Assembly (NCBI GenBank): GCA_945860165.1
Contig: CAMAPL010000006.1
Location: forward strand, 59,132 to 123,131
Length of the DNA: 64,000 bases
Reading direction: 5' to 3'
Source: Rhizobium sp. Q54
Lineage (GTDB): Bacteria; Pseudomonadota; Alphaproteobacteria; Micropepsales; Micropepsaceae
Within the stretch, counting starts at the first letter, position 1; every line of letters begins with the position of its first letter. The translations under genes and the position numbers were made by a program. Shown here piece by piece: positions 17,216-25,377 of this stretch. A model generated the notes under the pieces. It saw nothing but the letters and a program-made list of their open reading frames with translations. It made no database searches and was not told the origin of the DNA.

Positions 17216-18085
17216 TCAGATCTTGCCCTTGAGATATTTGAAACTGGCTTCCACCATGCCCAGTGGCGAGGGATTGTAGGGTTCCTCGATCTCCAGATAG
17301 GCACGTGACACCGCCGCCTTGCGGGCGGCGGCCAGGGTCGCCTTCCAGTCCACCAACCCGGTGCCAATGATGGCGCTGTTCATCTTATTGTTGGTGTTGG
17401 GAATGCTTTCCGACGTCAAGTCCTTGATGTGAACAGCGGTGAAGCGCTTGGGATATTTGGTGAGATAGAAGACGGGATCGGCACCGCCCGCGCGCACCCA
17501 GCCGATATCCATTTCCATGCTGACCAGCGACGGATCGGTATAGGCCAGCAGCGTGTCGTATACCGGCGTCCCTTCGATGGTCTTGAATTCTATGCTGTGA
17601 TTGTGGAAGGCGAAGGTCATGCCGGCGGCTTTGCACAGGGCCCCGATCTTGTTGAAGGTGTCGGCGTTGCGCTTCCAGTCATCCAGCGGCGCGCCCGCCA
17701 TCAGGATCGCACGGTCGGTGGGATAGAGCGGGAAGGAACAGGTGATGTTCTTGATCCCCACTGCCCTGGACTGGTCGACGGTGGCCTGCGCCGTGTCGCG
17801 CAGGGCGGGGCCGCTGGCATGGATGCTGTCCCAAGTGAAACCAAAGCTGTCATAGTTCTTGCGAAGCTCCGGCGCCTGGCGGCCGTTCATGACTAGATTG
17901 CTCTGCACGACCCGAAGGCCGATATCGTGCACCTTCTTCAGCGTGCCTTCAAAGTCCTTGGCGAGGTCGTCGCGCACGGTATAGAGCTGGATGCCCAGCT
18001 GGATTTTCTGGTTGGCCCAGGCGGGGCCACCGGAGGCGGCGGCGAAAGCGGCGGCGCCGGCAAGAAAGTTACGGCGAGTTGTCAT
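17216..18085 (-). CDS. Tat-exported sugar isomerase/epimerase-like TIM barrel
   Basis: The 289-residue product has TTRRNFLAGAAAFAAASGGPAWA, a Tat signal, then a xylose-isomerase-like TIM barrel: KIQLGIQLYTVRDDL, FAFHNHSIEF, SMEMDIGWVRAGG and AVHIKDL carry the metal-binding Glu/Asp/His positions. Periplasmic members of this family are little studied; related proteins act on keto-sugars and 3-keto-glycosides. It lies 19 bp downstream of the carboxylesterase gene on the same strand and probably shares its transcript. Confidence 0.82.
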   Translation of the reverse strand: MTTRRNFLAGAAAFAAASGGPAWANQKIQLGIQLYTVRDDLAKDFEGTLKKVHDIGLRVVQSNLVMNGRQAPELRKNYDSFGFTWDSIHASGPALRDTAQATVDQSRAVGIKNITCSFPLYPTDRAILMAGAPLDDWKRNADTFNKIGALCKAAGMTFAFHNHSIEFKTIEGTPVYDTLLAYTDPSLVSMEMDIGWVRAGGADPVFYLTKYPKRFTAVHIKDLTSESIPNTNNKMNSAIIGTGLVDWKATLAAARKAAVSRAYLEIEEPYNPSPLGMVEASFKYLKGKI

Positions 18086-18104
18086 GACGATCTCCTGCAG
18101 ACTA

Positions 18105-19715
18105 TTAGCGGCGTGTTGCGTGGGTCTGGATGAAATCCACCTGGCGGGGATTGAGGGTTTCGATAGCGATGGAATCGCCGAAGATCAGGCGCTGTTCGCG
18201 CCTGGAATTATAGCGGGGAATCTTCGCATCCGCCGTCGCCGGATTGCCGGTTCTGGCGAAAGCCACCACCACATCCATCATCTGGTTTGTCAGCTTGTAG
18301 TCGTAAGGCGTCCAGTCGCGGGTTTTGCGGAAGATGTTCAGCGTATCGATGGTGCCGAACCAGAAAGGCAGGTCGGAATTGTGATAAGCGCCCGCGGTTT
18401 TCAGATCCATGTCGGTAATCACCACGCCCGGCGGATAGCTATGCGCGCGATTGAATTGCGTCAGCCAGAGCGGCGCCTTGCCGGTTGCGACATGGTCCTT
18501 CGCCCAGTCGCGCGCCACAATGCCGAAGCCGGAAATACGGGCCACTTCCTGCGCCTGACGCGCGGCCTCGGCATCATTGGAGGCCGGAAAAAGTTTCAGG
18601 AAGGTCGCCGCGTCAGCACCGTAAAGCTTGCCGGCAGCGCTTTTGTAGTCAGCCAGGGTACGGGAATCGGTCACTAGCGTCTTGGCGAAAATATCATTGC
18701 CCGTCGATGAAAACAGGATCGGGACGTCAGTCTGCTTGCCCGCCGCAGTAATCTTCTGCGGATGATCGGGCAGCAGATAGCCTTCGATGGTCGGTCCGCT
18801 GAAGGTGATCTTGGCGTCGCGCGCGATATTCACGATCTGGTCGGCGGGAATGGTGCGCATTTGGGCGATGCCCTGAGCCTTCATCGCCTCCTGCAGCTTC
18901 ACGCCCTTGTCTTCGGTCTCTTTCAGCACTTCGAGGGGCGGCGAGAAAGCGCCGTGATATCCACCTGACAGAGAGATCACCTTGGCATACAACCCCTTGG
19001 ACAGCGGCGAGACCTGCAACACATCGACCGCCATGGCTCCAGCCGACTGGCCCAGAACCGTGACATTGGCGGGATCACCGCCAAAGGCGGCGATGTTGCG
19101 CTGAATCCATTTCAGCCCAGCGACCTGGTCCATCAGGCCCCAGTTGCCCGACGCATTGTGACCGGAAGTCTTGGTCAGCTCGGGATGGGCCAGGTTGCCC
19201 ATGATGCCAACGCGGTAGCTGATGCCCATATAGATCACGCTCTTTTTCGCGATCTCGTGGCCGCCATAGATGTCGAAATTGATCGAGCCTTCCTGAAAGC
19301 CGCCGCCGTGAATCCACACCACCACCGGCAGTTTGGCGTCGGCGCGCGTATTCGGCGGCACCCAGATGTTGGTATAGAGGCAATCCTCGCTAGACTTCAG
19401 TTCGCCGAAATAATGGTTCAGCGTGCTGGCGCGCAGCGGGATGTAGCAATTGGTCAGCTTGGTGTCGGCATTGTAGATGCCACTCCACGGCTTGACCGGC
19501 ATCGGCTCATGCCAGCGCAGCTCGCGCACCGGCGGCGCGGCAAACGGTACGCCGAGATAGGCGCGGATGCCGGAGTCCAGCAAAGTGCCCGACAGCTTTC
19601 CGCTTTCGATGGTGATGGGATCGCCGGGAACGGGATACATGACGCCCGCCCGCGCTGCGCTTAGGGAAAGCAAGGCGAGTGCAGTGCAACAAACCAGCGT
19701 TCTGAAACGGCCCAT
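18105..19715 (-). CDS. Secreted carboxylesterase, type B
   Basis: This 536-residue protein has a signal peptide (MGRFRTLVCCTALALLSLSA) and the alpha/beta-hydrolase fold of type-B carboxylesterases: GVPFAAPPVRELRW, SEDCLYTNIWVP, VVVWIHGGGF (oxyanion hole) and the nucleophile elbow VLGQSAGAMA. The start at the ATG preceding MGRF is supported by a GGAGG site just upstream; a TTG 12 codons earlier is less likely. It hydrolyses esters in the periplasm or outside; substrate unknown. A divergent truncated relative lies just upstream at 19820-20078. Confidence 0.92.
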   Translation of the reverse strand: MGRFRTLVCCTALALLSLSAARAGVMYPVPGDPITIESGKLSGTLLDSGIRAYLGVPFAAPPVRELRWHEPMPVKPWSGIYNADTKLTNCYIPLRASTLNHYFGELKSSEDCLYTNIWVPPNTRADAKLPVVVWIHGGGFQEGSINFDIYGGHEIAKKSVIYMGISYRVGIMGNLAHPELTKTSGHNASGNWGLMDQVAGLKWIQRNIAAFGGDPANVTVLGQSAGAMAVDVLQVSPLSKGLYAKVISLSGGYHGAFSPPLEVLKETEDKGVKLQEAMKAQGIAQMRTIPADQIVNIARDAKITFSGPTIEGYLLPDHPQKITAAGKQTDVPILFSSTGNDIFAKTLVTDSRTLADYKSAAGKLYGADAATFLKLFPASNDAEAARQAQEVARISGFGIVARDWAKDHVATGKAPLWLTQFNRAHSYPPGVVITDMDLKTAGAYHNSDLPFWFGTIDTLNIFRKTRDWTPYDYKLTNQMMDVVVAFARTGNPATADAKIPRYNSRREQRLIFGDSIAIETLNPRQVDFIQTHATRR

Positions 19716-19819
19716 TATTTCCTCCGGCACTTTGGAAGCCTTGTAAGACAAATTGCGCGTTCTTGCTCGGGTTGTGAAGCGGTCCTAGGCTTTCGCAAAC
19801 AAAATTGGGGACGGGAATT

Positions 19820-20078
19820 TTGCGCAGAACCATGCTGATTGCGGCTTTGTTTTGCGCAGGCTTGCCGATCGCGCGCGTTGCCGCCGCCCCCGTCATCACC
19901 GCCGACGAACCGATCGATGGCTTGCACAGACACGGTGTCAGCCAGTTTCTCGGCATGCCTTATGCCAGTCGGCGCCTTGCGCTGGATGCCGCCGCAGGCG
20001 AGCGCCAAATGGACTGAAGTGCGCCAGGCGACAGCTTTCGGGCCAACCTGCGCCCAGATCACGACCCTGGGACCGTTA
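19820..20078 (+). pseudogene. Truncated, frameshifted carboxylesterase fragment
   Basis: From a TTG at 19820 (or ATG 19832) the frame encodes a signal peptide and the N-terminal strand of a type-B carboxylesterase, ending VSQFLGMPYA near 19968. The continuation expected in the family (PVGALRW...W...R.A..FG..C.Q) is present but in another frame (PVGALRWMPPQASAKW, then TAFGPTCAQ), so a few bases are missing at the junction. Homology stops after about 85 codons; the catalytic Ser region is absent. It is a dead remnant divergent from the intact esterase at 18105-19715. Confidence 0.75.
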
Positions 20079-20133
20079 GCCGGCCCGCCCCTTTTGTTAT
20101 TTCCGCCAGTTAAGCGGGTTTCGGGAGGCGAGG

Positions 20134-21636
20134 CTACATAGTGGCGCCGATCTGCCAAGGCACGAATTCGGCATCACCATAGCCCAGCTTTTCGGACTTG
20201 CTGCGCTCGCCAGAAGCGATCTTGAGAATATGATCGAAAATCTCTTGGCCCTTGTCGGCGATGGAGACGCCGTCCAGCACATCCCCGCAATTGATGTCCA
20301 TGTCGTCGATCATCCGCTCATAGATCGGCGTGTTAGTCGCCAGCTTGATCGAAGGCGTCGGCTTGCAGCCATAGGCCGAACCGCGCCCGGTGGTGAAACA
20401 GAGAATGTTGGCGCCGCCCGCCACCTGCCCGGTGGCCGAGACCGGATCGTAACCGGGCGTATCCATGAAGACGAAGCCCTTGGTGGTCACGGCTTGCGCA
20501 TACTCCACGACGGCCTTCAATCGCATGGTGCCGCCCTTGGCCGCCGCGCCCAAGGATTTTTCCAGTATGGTGGTCAGCCCGCCCGCCTTGTTCCCGGGCG
20601 AGGGGTTGTTGTTCATGCTGCCGGCATTGCGGCTTGTGTAATCTTCCCACCAGCGGATGCGCTCGAGCAGTTTCTTGCCCACTTCCGGGCTGGCGCGGCG
20701 GGTGAGCAGATGCTCGGCACCGTAAATCTCGGGCGTCTCGGACAAGATGGCAGTGCCGCCATTTGCTACCAGCAGGTCCACCGCCGCACCCAGCGATGGA
20801 TTGGCAGTGATGCCGGAATAGCCGTCGCTGCCCCCGCATTGCAGCCCCAGCATCAGTTCGGACGCCGGCGTAGTTTCGCGGCGAACTTTGCTGGCGACCG
20901 GCAGCATGTCGCGCACCGCCGCGACGCCCGCATCGATCGCCTTCTGCGTACCGCCGGAATCCTGGATGGTAAGCGAACGGAAGGTATCGCTTTCGACGAT
21001 ATTATAAGCCTGCTTCCAGCGCCCGATCTGGAAGGTCTCGCACCCCAGGCCCACCATGAGCACCGCGCCCATGTTAGGATTGGCGGCATAGCCCCATTGG
21101 GTTCGCTTGAGCACCTCATAGCCTTCGCCCTTGCTGTCCATGCCGCAGCCATGGCCATGCACCAGCGGGATCACGCCATCCACGTCAGGATAGTCGTCCA
21201 GCAAGCCGCTCTTTTCGATTTCGCGCGCGATCAGCCGCGCCACGGTGGCTGAACAGTTCACGGATGTCAGGATGCCCACATAATTGCGGGTACCGAATTT
21301 TCCGTTGGCGCGGCGATAGCCCTGAAAGGTGGCGGGGGACGCGACCGGCGCGGGATCGCGGGCGTCCACTTCAAACTGATAGTCGCGATCCACTGCATGA
21401 AAGCCGATATTGTGTTCATGTACCCAGTCGCCGGGCGCGATGTCCTGGGTAGCAAAGCCGATGATCTGGCCGAACTTCAGCGCTGGCTCGTCTTTTTTGA
21501 TGGGCCCTACAGAGGCCTTGTGGCCGGGCGGAATCCGGCGCGTGATCTTCACATCGTCCACGATGTCGCCAGGGGACAGGCCGTTCACCGCCACCACGAC
21601 ATTGTCGGTGGGATGAAGACGCAGGAAAGAGGCCAT
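20134..21636 (-). CDS. Altronate dehydratase-family enzyme (UxaA type)
   Basis: The 500-residue product has the N-terminal SAF domain (LHPTDNVVVAVNGLSPGD, about residues 1-75) and the large UxaA/GarD dehydratase domain with PLVHGHGCGMDSKGEGYE, MVGLGCETFQ, LGLQCGGSDGYSG and FTTGRGSAYGCKPTPSIK. These iron-dependent enzymes dehydrate altronate or galactarate to 2-keto-3-deoxy acids in the cytoplasm. The ATG at 21636 is chosen over an upstream start because the SAF domain begins there. It is divergent from a sugar mutarotase gene, which fits a sugar-acid catabolic role, although no uxaB/uxuA is nearby to confirm altronate. Confidence 0.9.
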   Translation of the reverse strand: MASFLRLHPTDNVVVAVNGLSPGDIVDDVKITRRIPPGHKASVGPIKKDEPALKFGQIIGFATQDIAPGDWVHEHNIGFHAVDRDYQFEVDARDPAPVASPATFQGYRRANGKFGTRNYVGILTSVNCSATVARLIAREIEKSGLLDDYPDVDGVIPLVHGHGCGMDSKGEGYEVLKRTQWGYAANPNMGAVLMVGLGCETFQIGRWKQAYNIVESDTFRSLTIQDSGGTQKAIDAGVAAVRDMLPVASKVRRETTPASELMLGLQCGGSDGYSGITANPSLGAAVDLLVANGGTAILSETPEIYGAEHLLTRRASPEVGKKLLERIRWWEDYTSRNAGSMNNNPSPGNKAGGLTTILEKSLGAAAKGGTMRLKAVVEYAQAVTTKGFVFMDTPGYDPVSATGQVAGGANILCFTTGRGSAYGCKPTPSIKLATNTPIYERMIDDMDINCGDVLDGVSIADKGQEIFDHILKIASGERSKSEKLGYGDAEFVPWQIGATM

Positions 21637-21698
21637 GAATGCTCCCAAAATCCGAAGGCGGTCATTATAGTCCAAAAAGCTGAACCGGAGAGATTAAA

Positions 21699-22046
21699 AT
21701 GAGCCGCCGCCTGTGCTTCGCGCTCGACCTGGTGAACGATGCCGCCAGGATTGCCGAATATGAGACATTCCACGCGCCGGGCGGGGTATGGCCGCAGATC
21801 GTGGACGATATCCGCGCCCAGGGTATCGAAGGTATGGAAATCTGGCGCACAGGCGACCGCATGGTGATGATCGCCACCGTGGCCGACGATTATCCGCGCG
21901 CGCGCGATATCCCGGCCCAATGCGACGAATGGGAAGGTTTGATGTGGACCTACCAACAGGCCCTGCCCCATGCCGCGCCGGGGCAGAAATGGATGCCGAT
22001 GAACCGCATCTTCGATCTGGCCGAGCAGAAGGACGTCACTGACTGA
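21699..22046 (+). CDS. L-rhamnose/L-fucose mutarotase family protein
   Basis: This 115-residue protein matches the RhaM/FucM (DUF718) dimeric alpha+beta barrel family in length and motifs: RRLCFALDLVNDAARIAEYE at the N-terminus, GIEGMEIWRTGDRMVMI in the middle and W.......P in the C-terminal part. Members interconvert alpha and beta anomers of L-rhamnose or L-fucose so that the next enzyme can use them. A good ribosome site (GGAGAG) precedes the ATG by 7 nt. It is divergent from the UxaA-type dehydratase, sharing a 62-bp promoter region. Confidence 0.87.
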   Translation: MSRRLCFALDLVNDAARIAEYETFHAPGGVWPQIVDDIRAQGIEGMEIWRTGDRMVMIATVADDYPRARDIPAQCDEWEGLMWTYQQALPHAAPGQKWMPMNRIFDLAEQKDVTD

Positions 22047-22436
22047 TGGCTTGGCTGATTTATTGTCAGCGTCAGCATTTGTTCTGCATGGGATGGGTTG
22101 CGGGGACGGCGCCAGCAAATGTCCGCTTTGCGCCAATAGCAGTCATTCGTCGCTGCAAAAAAATAGGCTGCCACCTCATCCGCGCCGATGACCTGCTGCA
22201 CGTCCTAGGCGCTGATATGCCCCGCACAAATCCACCCCTGCGCTGGGCGGTATCGTGAGGAGCGATATTACGGCGCGGCTTCTAAAGAAGCTGCTTACTT
22301 CAAAAAGAGCCGTACAGATCATTCCGCGACAACTGGTGCGAACTCTAAAATCCCTCTATAAGCCCAGCTGATTTTGTCTGAGCCATCACCAAACGCGTCA
22401 ATGACGGAGCCTGATGTGGCGCGGCCAGGAGTGACC
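22047..22436. other. Intergenic region with repeat copy
   Basis: This 390-bp stretch between the mutarotase and the first CHRD gene holds one copy of the short dispersed repeat (22117-22150). A 70-codon frame in it has no coding signs. The remaining sequence is somewhat AT-richer near 22350-22400 and probably contains the promoter of the CHRD-PQQ operon, but I see no convincing -35/-10 pair. Confidence 0.5.
22117..22150. repeat. Dispersed intergenic repeat, copy A
   Basis: AATGTCCGCTTTGCGCC, then AATAGCAGTCATTCGT, is an imperfect palindrome with ATGTCCGCTTT and CAGTCATT ends. Related copies are at 25216-25292 and 28229-28264. This family is common between genes in many alphaproteobacteria and is often mis-translated as a short protein beginning MSALGQK. 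Confidence 0.75.
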
Positions 22437-22895
22437 ATGCGAATTTTTAACATCGCTCTCAGCGCCGTGGTCGGCCTCACTGTCGTTACGGCCCTGGCCT
22501 TCGCCGCGCCGCGCGAGGACCACTTTCAGACGCGACTATCGCCTATCGCCATGGACCTGCTGACGCGCGACACCGTCGCGGGCGTTGGCCGCGCCACGGC
22601 GGTGCTCACCAATGACACACTGACACTGAGCGGCGTGTTCGAGGGTCTGCCGTCGGCGGTGACGAGCGCGAATCTGCACCAGGGAATCGCAGTCGGCGCA
22701 CGCGGACAGCTGGCCTTTAAACTGGCAGTGTCAGGCAGTAGACAAGGCGTGCTCAATGGCTCGATGCGGCTCAGACGAGACCAGGCAGCAGCGCTACGCA
22801 GCGGCCGGATGTACATCCAGTTGCAGAGCGAAGGCGCACCTGACGGGCATTTGTGGGGATGGCTGCTGCCGGTTTCCAGTCCTGCAGATCGATAA
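22437..22895 (+). CDS. CHRD-domain periplasmic protein, copy 1
   Basis: The 152-residue product has a signal peptide (to about ALAFA) and a CHRD-like domain: [20 protein letters not shown], a central basic stretch and [41 protein letters not shown]. The GxL.G.....P terminal motif is characteristic of CHRD proteins. ATG 22437 follows a CAGGAG site. It lies 25 bp upstream of a cytochrome c-PQQ dehydrogenase gene, and the same pairing occurs in mirror orientation at 25378-27996. CHRD domains bind ligands or other proteins; the role in these pairs is unknown. Confidence 0.85.
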   Translation: MRIFNIALSAVVGLTVVTALAFAAPREDHFQTRLSPIAMDLLTRDTVAGVGRATAVLTNDTLTLSGVFEGLPSAVTSANLHQGIAVGARGQLAFKLAVSGSRQGVLNGSMRLRRDQAAALRSGRMYIQLQSEGAPDGHLWGWLLPVSSPADR

Positions 22896-22920
22896 AAAAT
22901 CAAGGTATCGGGAGGTGCTT

Positions 22921-25110
22921 ATGACATCGCAAGTAACTAAACGATCTCTCCTGGCCGGAGCTTGCATGACCGTCAGCCTGCTGGCGATGGGCCCCATGGC
23001 CAACGGCGTTGTTCAAGGACAATACACAGAGGCGCAGGCCGCAGCCGGCGCCGAGATCTATCAACACAACTGCTCGGGCTGCCATCAGCCCGACCTCGCA
23101 GGCCAGAACGAAGCTTTGCCGTTGCTCGGCAGCAGTTTTATGAGCACGTGGCGCGACCGCTCCATCGCCGACATCTACACCCTTACCCACGGCACCATGC
23201 CCCGAGGCGCGCCACGCAGCCTCAGCAACGAGGCTTATGCGCAGCTGGTGGCGTACATACTTCAGGCCAATGGGGCACCATCCGGCTCGCAGCCATTGGA
23301 CCCGACCTCCGCCACCCGCATCGGAACGGTCGCCACCGGCCGCCGCCCGGCGACGCGCGCCCAGGCGCCGGCGACCGCCATGGTGCCTGCCGCCGCCTCG
23401 CGGCCGCGTGATGGCATCAGCGGCTTCCTCTCCAACAGCACCCCGCCGCTGGCGACCAGTGGCCTCACCGTATCGGGGACTCTAAAAGGCTATCGTCCAG
23501 TTACGGACGAAATGCTGCGAAACCCGCCGCCGGGTGACTGGCTGATGGCACGGCGCAACTATGAGGGCTGGAGCTCCAGCCCTCTCAAGCAGATCACGCC
23601 CCAGAACGTGAAAGACCTGAAGCTGCATTGGGTCTGGGCGATGAACGAGGGCGGCGCCAGCCAGGTCACTCCGATAGTCCATGACGGGATCATCTTCCTG
23701 TCCAATACGAGCAACACCATCCAGGCCCTGGACGGACGTACCGGAGATCTGATTTGGGAAAACCGTATCGGACCAGTGGCCACGTCCCTTTACTCGGGGA
23801 CGCGCAGCCTTTCCATTTACGAAGACAAGGTCTTTGTCGGCACCACCGACGCCCGCCTCTATGCACTGGACACCCGCACCGGCAAAATCATCTGGGACGC
23901 CGATGTCGGCGAGCGGGGCAAAGGCTACGGCAACGCCGGCGCCATTATGGTAATGAACGGCAAGGTCGTCGCCGGACTGACGGGCTGCAGCCGTTTCTCG
24001 CCCACGGGCTGCTACATTAGCGGCTATGACGCCGCCACCGGCAAGCAGCTCTGGAAATTCTACACCACCGCTCGCACCGGCACCCGAGGCGGTGACACCT
24101 GGAACAACATCCCCGACATGTTCCGCGCGGGGGGCGAGACCTGGATCGCCGGCTCCTACGACCCGGCGCTGAACCTGACCTACTGGGGTATCGCGCAGGC
24201 AAAGCCCTGGCTGCGCGCCAGTCGCGGGACCGCTGACGGAGCAGCGCTTTACACTAGCGCGACAGTGGCGCTGAACCCCGACACGGGCGAACTCAAGTGG
24301 CATCACTCGCATGCGCCAGGGGAATCGCTGGATCTGGATGAGGTATTCGAGCGCGTGCTGCTTGATCTCGACGGCCAGAAAACCCTGTTCACGATGGGCA
24401 AGGTCGGGATCCTCTGGAAGCTCGACCGAGTGACCGGGAAGTTCCTCGGCTACAAGGAGACCGTGCTTCAGAACGTCTTCACCAAAATCGATCCCATCAC
24501 GGGCTTTCCTACCTATCGCGACGACATCATCAACCAAAAGACCAACCAGTGGATCAACCACTGCCCGAGCCAGGAGGGCGGCAAGAACTGGCAGGCGATG
24601 AGCTTCAACGCGCCGACCCAGTTACTGATCATTCCGCTCAGCCAAAGCTGCGCCGAGCTTATGGGCCGAGAGATAGAGAAGCTGGAGGGCAATGGCGGCG
24701 TCGCGGCCACCATGAAGGTCTACGAGATGCCAGGGACGGATGGCAACCTGGGAAAGCTGGCCGCCTATGACGCCCGGACGATGCGAGAGGTCTGGTCCTA
24801 CCAGCAGCGGGCGCCATTCTTGTCGGCGGTGCTTTCGACTGACGGCGGCGTCGCCTTTGTCGGCGACTACGACCGCCGCTTCAAGGCCTTTGACGTGAAG
24901 ACCGGAAAACTGCTTTGGCAGACGCGCCTGGGCACGACGGTCCAGGGATATCCGGTCAGCTACAGCATTGACGGCAAGCAGTACCTCGCCGTCACTACAG
25001 GCCTCGGCGGAGGCAGTCCGCAGAATATGCCCATCACCATGCTGACGGAGGTCAACCGGCCCAACAATGGACAAGCGCTCTATGTCTTCGCCTTGCCAGA
25101 CCCCCAGTGA
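22921..25110 (+). CDS. Cytochrome c-PQQ dehydrogenase, copy 1
   Basis: The 729-residue protein has a signal peptide, an N-terminal class I cytochrome c (CSGCH, Cys51/Cys54/His55; likely distal ligand Met93 in GTMPRG), a Pro/Ala linker and an eight-bladed PQQ propeller from about residue 195 ([29 protein letters not shown], and W-docking repeats such as [12 protein letters not shown]). Heme before propeller is the reverse of quinohemoprotein alcohol dehydrogenases and is the order seen in polyvinyl-alcohol dehydrogenase. It would oxidise an alcohol in the periplasm and pass electrons through its own heme. The vicinal disulfide of methanol dehydrogenases is absent. It pairs with the CHRD gene upstream. 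Confidence 0.9.
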   Translation: MTSQVTKRSLLAGACMTVSLLAMGPMANGVVQGQYTEAQAAAGAEIYQHNCSGCHQPDLAGQNEALPLLGSSFMSTWRDRSIADIYTLTHGTMPRGAPRSLSNEAYAQLVAYILQANGAPSGSQPLDPTSATRIGTVATGRRPATRAQAPATAMVPAAASRPRDGISGFLSNSTPPLATSGLTVSGTLKGYRPVTDEMLRNPPPGDWLMARRNYEGWSSSPLKQITPQNVKDLKLHWVWAMNEGGASQVTPIVHDGIIFLSNTSNTIQALDGRTGDLIWENRIGPVATSLYSGTRSLSIYEDKVFVGTTDARLYALDTRTGKIIWDADVGERGKGYGNAGAIMVMNGKVVAGLTGCSRFSPTGCYISGYDAATGKQLWKFYTTARTGTRGGDTWNNIPDMFRAGGETWIAGSYDPALNLTYWGIAQAKPWLRASRGTADGAALYTSATVALNPDTGELKWHHSHAPGESLDLDEVFERVLLDLDGQKTLFTMGKVGILWKLDRVTGKFLGYKETVLQNVFTKIDPITGFPTYRDDIINQKTNQWINHCPSQEGGKNWQAMSFNAPTQLLIIPLSQSCAELMGREIEKLEGNGGVAATMKVYEMPGTDGNLGKLAAYDARTMREVWSYQQRAPFLSAVLSTDGGVAFVGDYDRRFKAFDVKTGKLLWQTRLGTTVQGYPVSYSIDGKQYLAVTTGLGGGSPQNMPITMLTEVNRPNNGQALYVFALPDPQ

Positions 25111-25215
25111 TGGCGATGGGCTTGTCTGTGACGAGGTGGCGGTCATGACGCCGATCAATCAATCCATCGTCAGGTCCTTCGTGAGTCCGGAGCGGGTCGA
25201 ATCCTTCCAACAGAC

Positions 25216-25292
25216 GAATGTCCGCTTTGGGTCAGAAGCGGTCATTCATTTCCGTCAGCCCAATGTCTGCTTCTGACCCGAAGCGGACATTT
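25216..25292. repeat. Dispersed intergenic repeat, inverted pair (copies B1/B2)
   Basis: AATGTCCGCTTTGGGTCAG (from 25217, running on to AAGCGGTCATTC) is followed after 13 bp by an inverted copy (25261-25292, CTTCTGACCCGAAGCGGACA inside). The pair can fold into a long hairpin and lies between the converging ends of the two PQQ dehydrogenase genes, where it could act as a transcription barrier. Confidence 0.8.
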
Positions 25293-25377
25293 GGGGCTTC
25301 TCCGGCTGCCCGGCGTTCCGCTGAGGGAGCAATCTGCTACGTGTGCGAGGTCTCCTGTTATTCCAGATTCCGGGCAC

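Noticed and set aside
22046..22258. 70-codon frame after the mutarotase gene
   Set aside because: It overlaps repeat copy A, has no ribosome site and no recognisable sequence.
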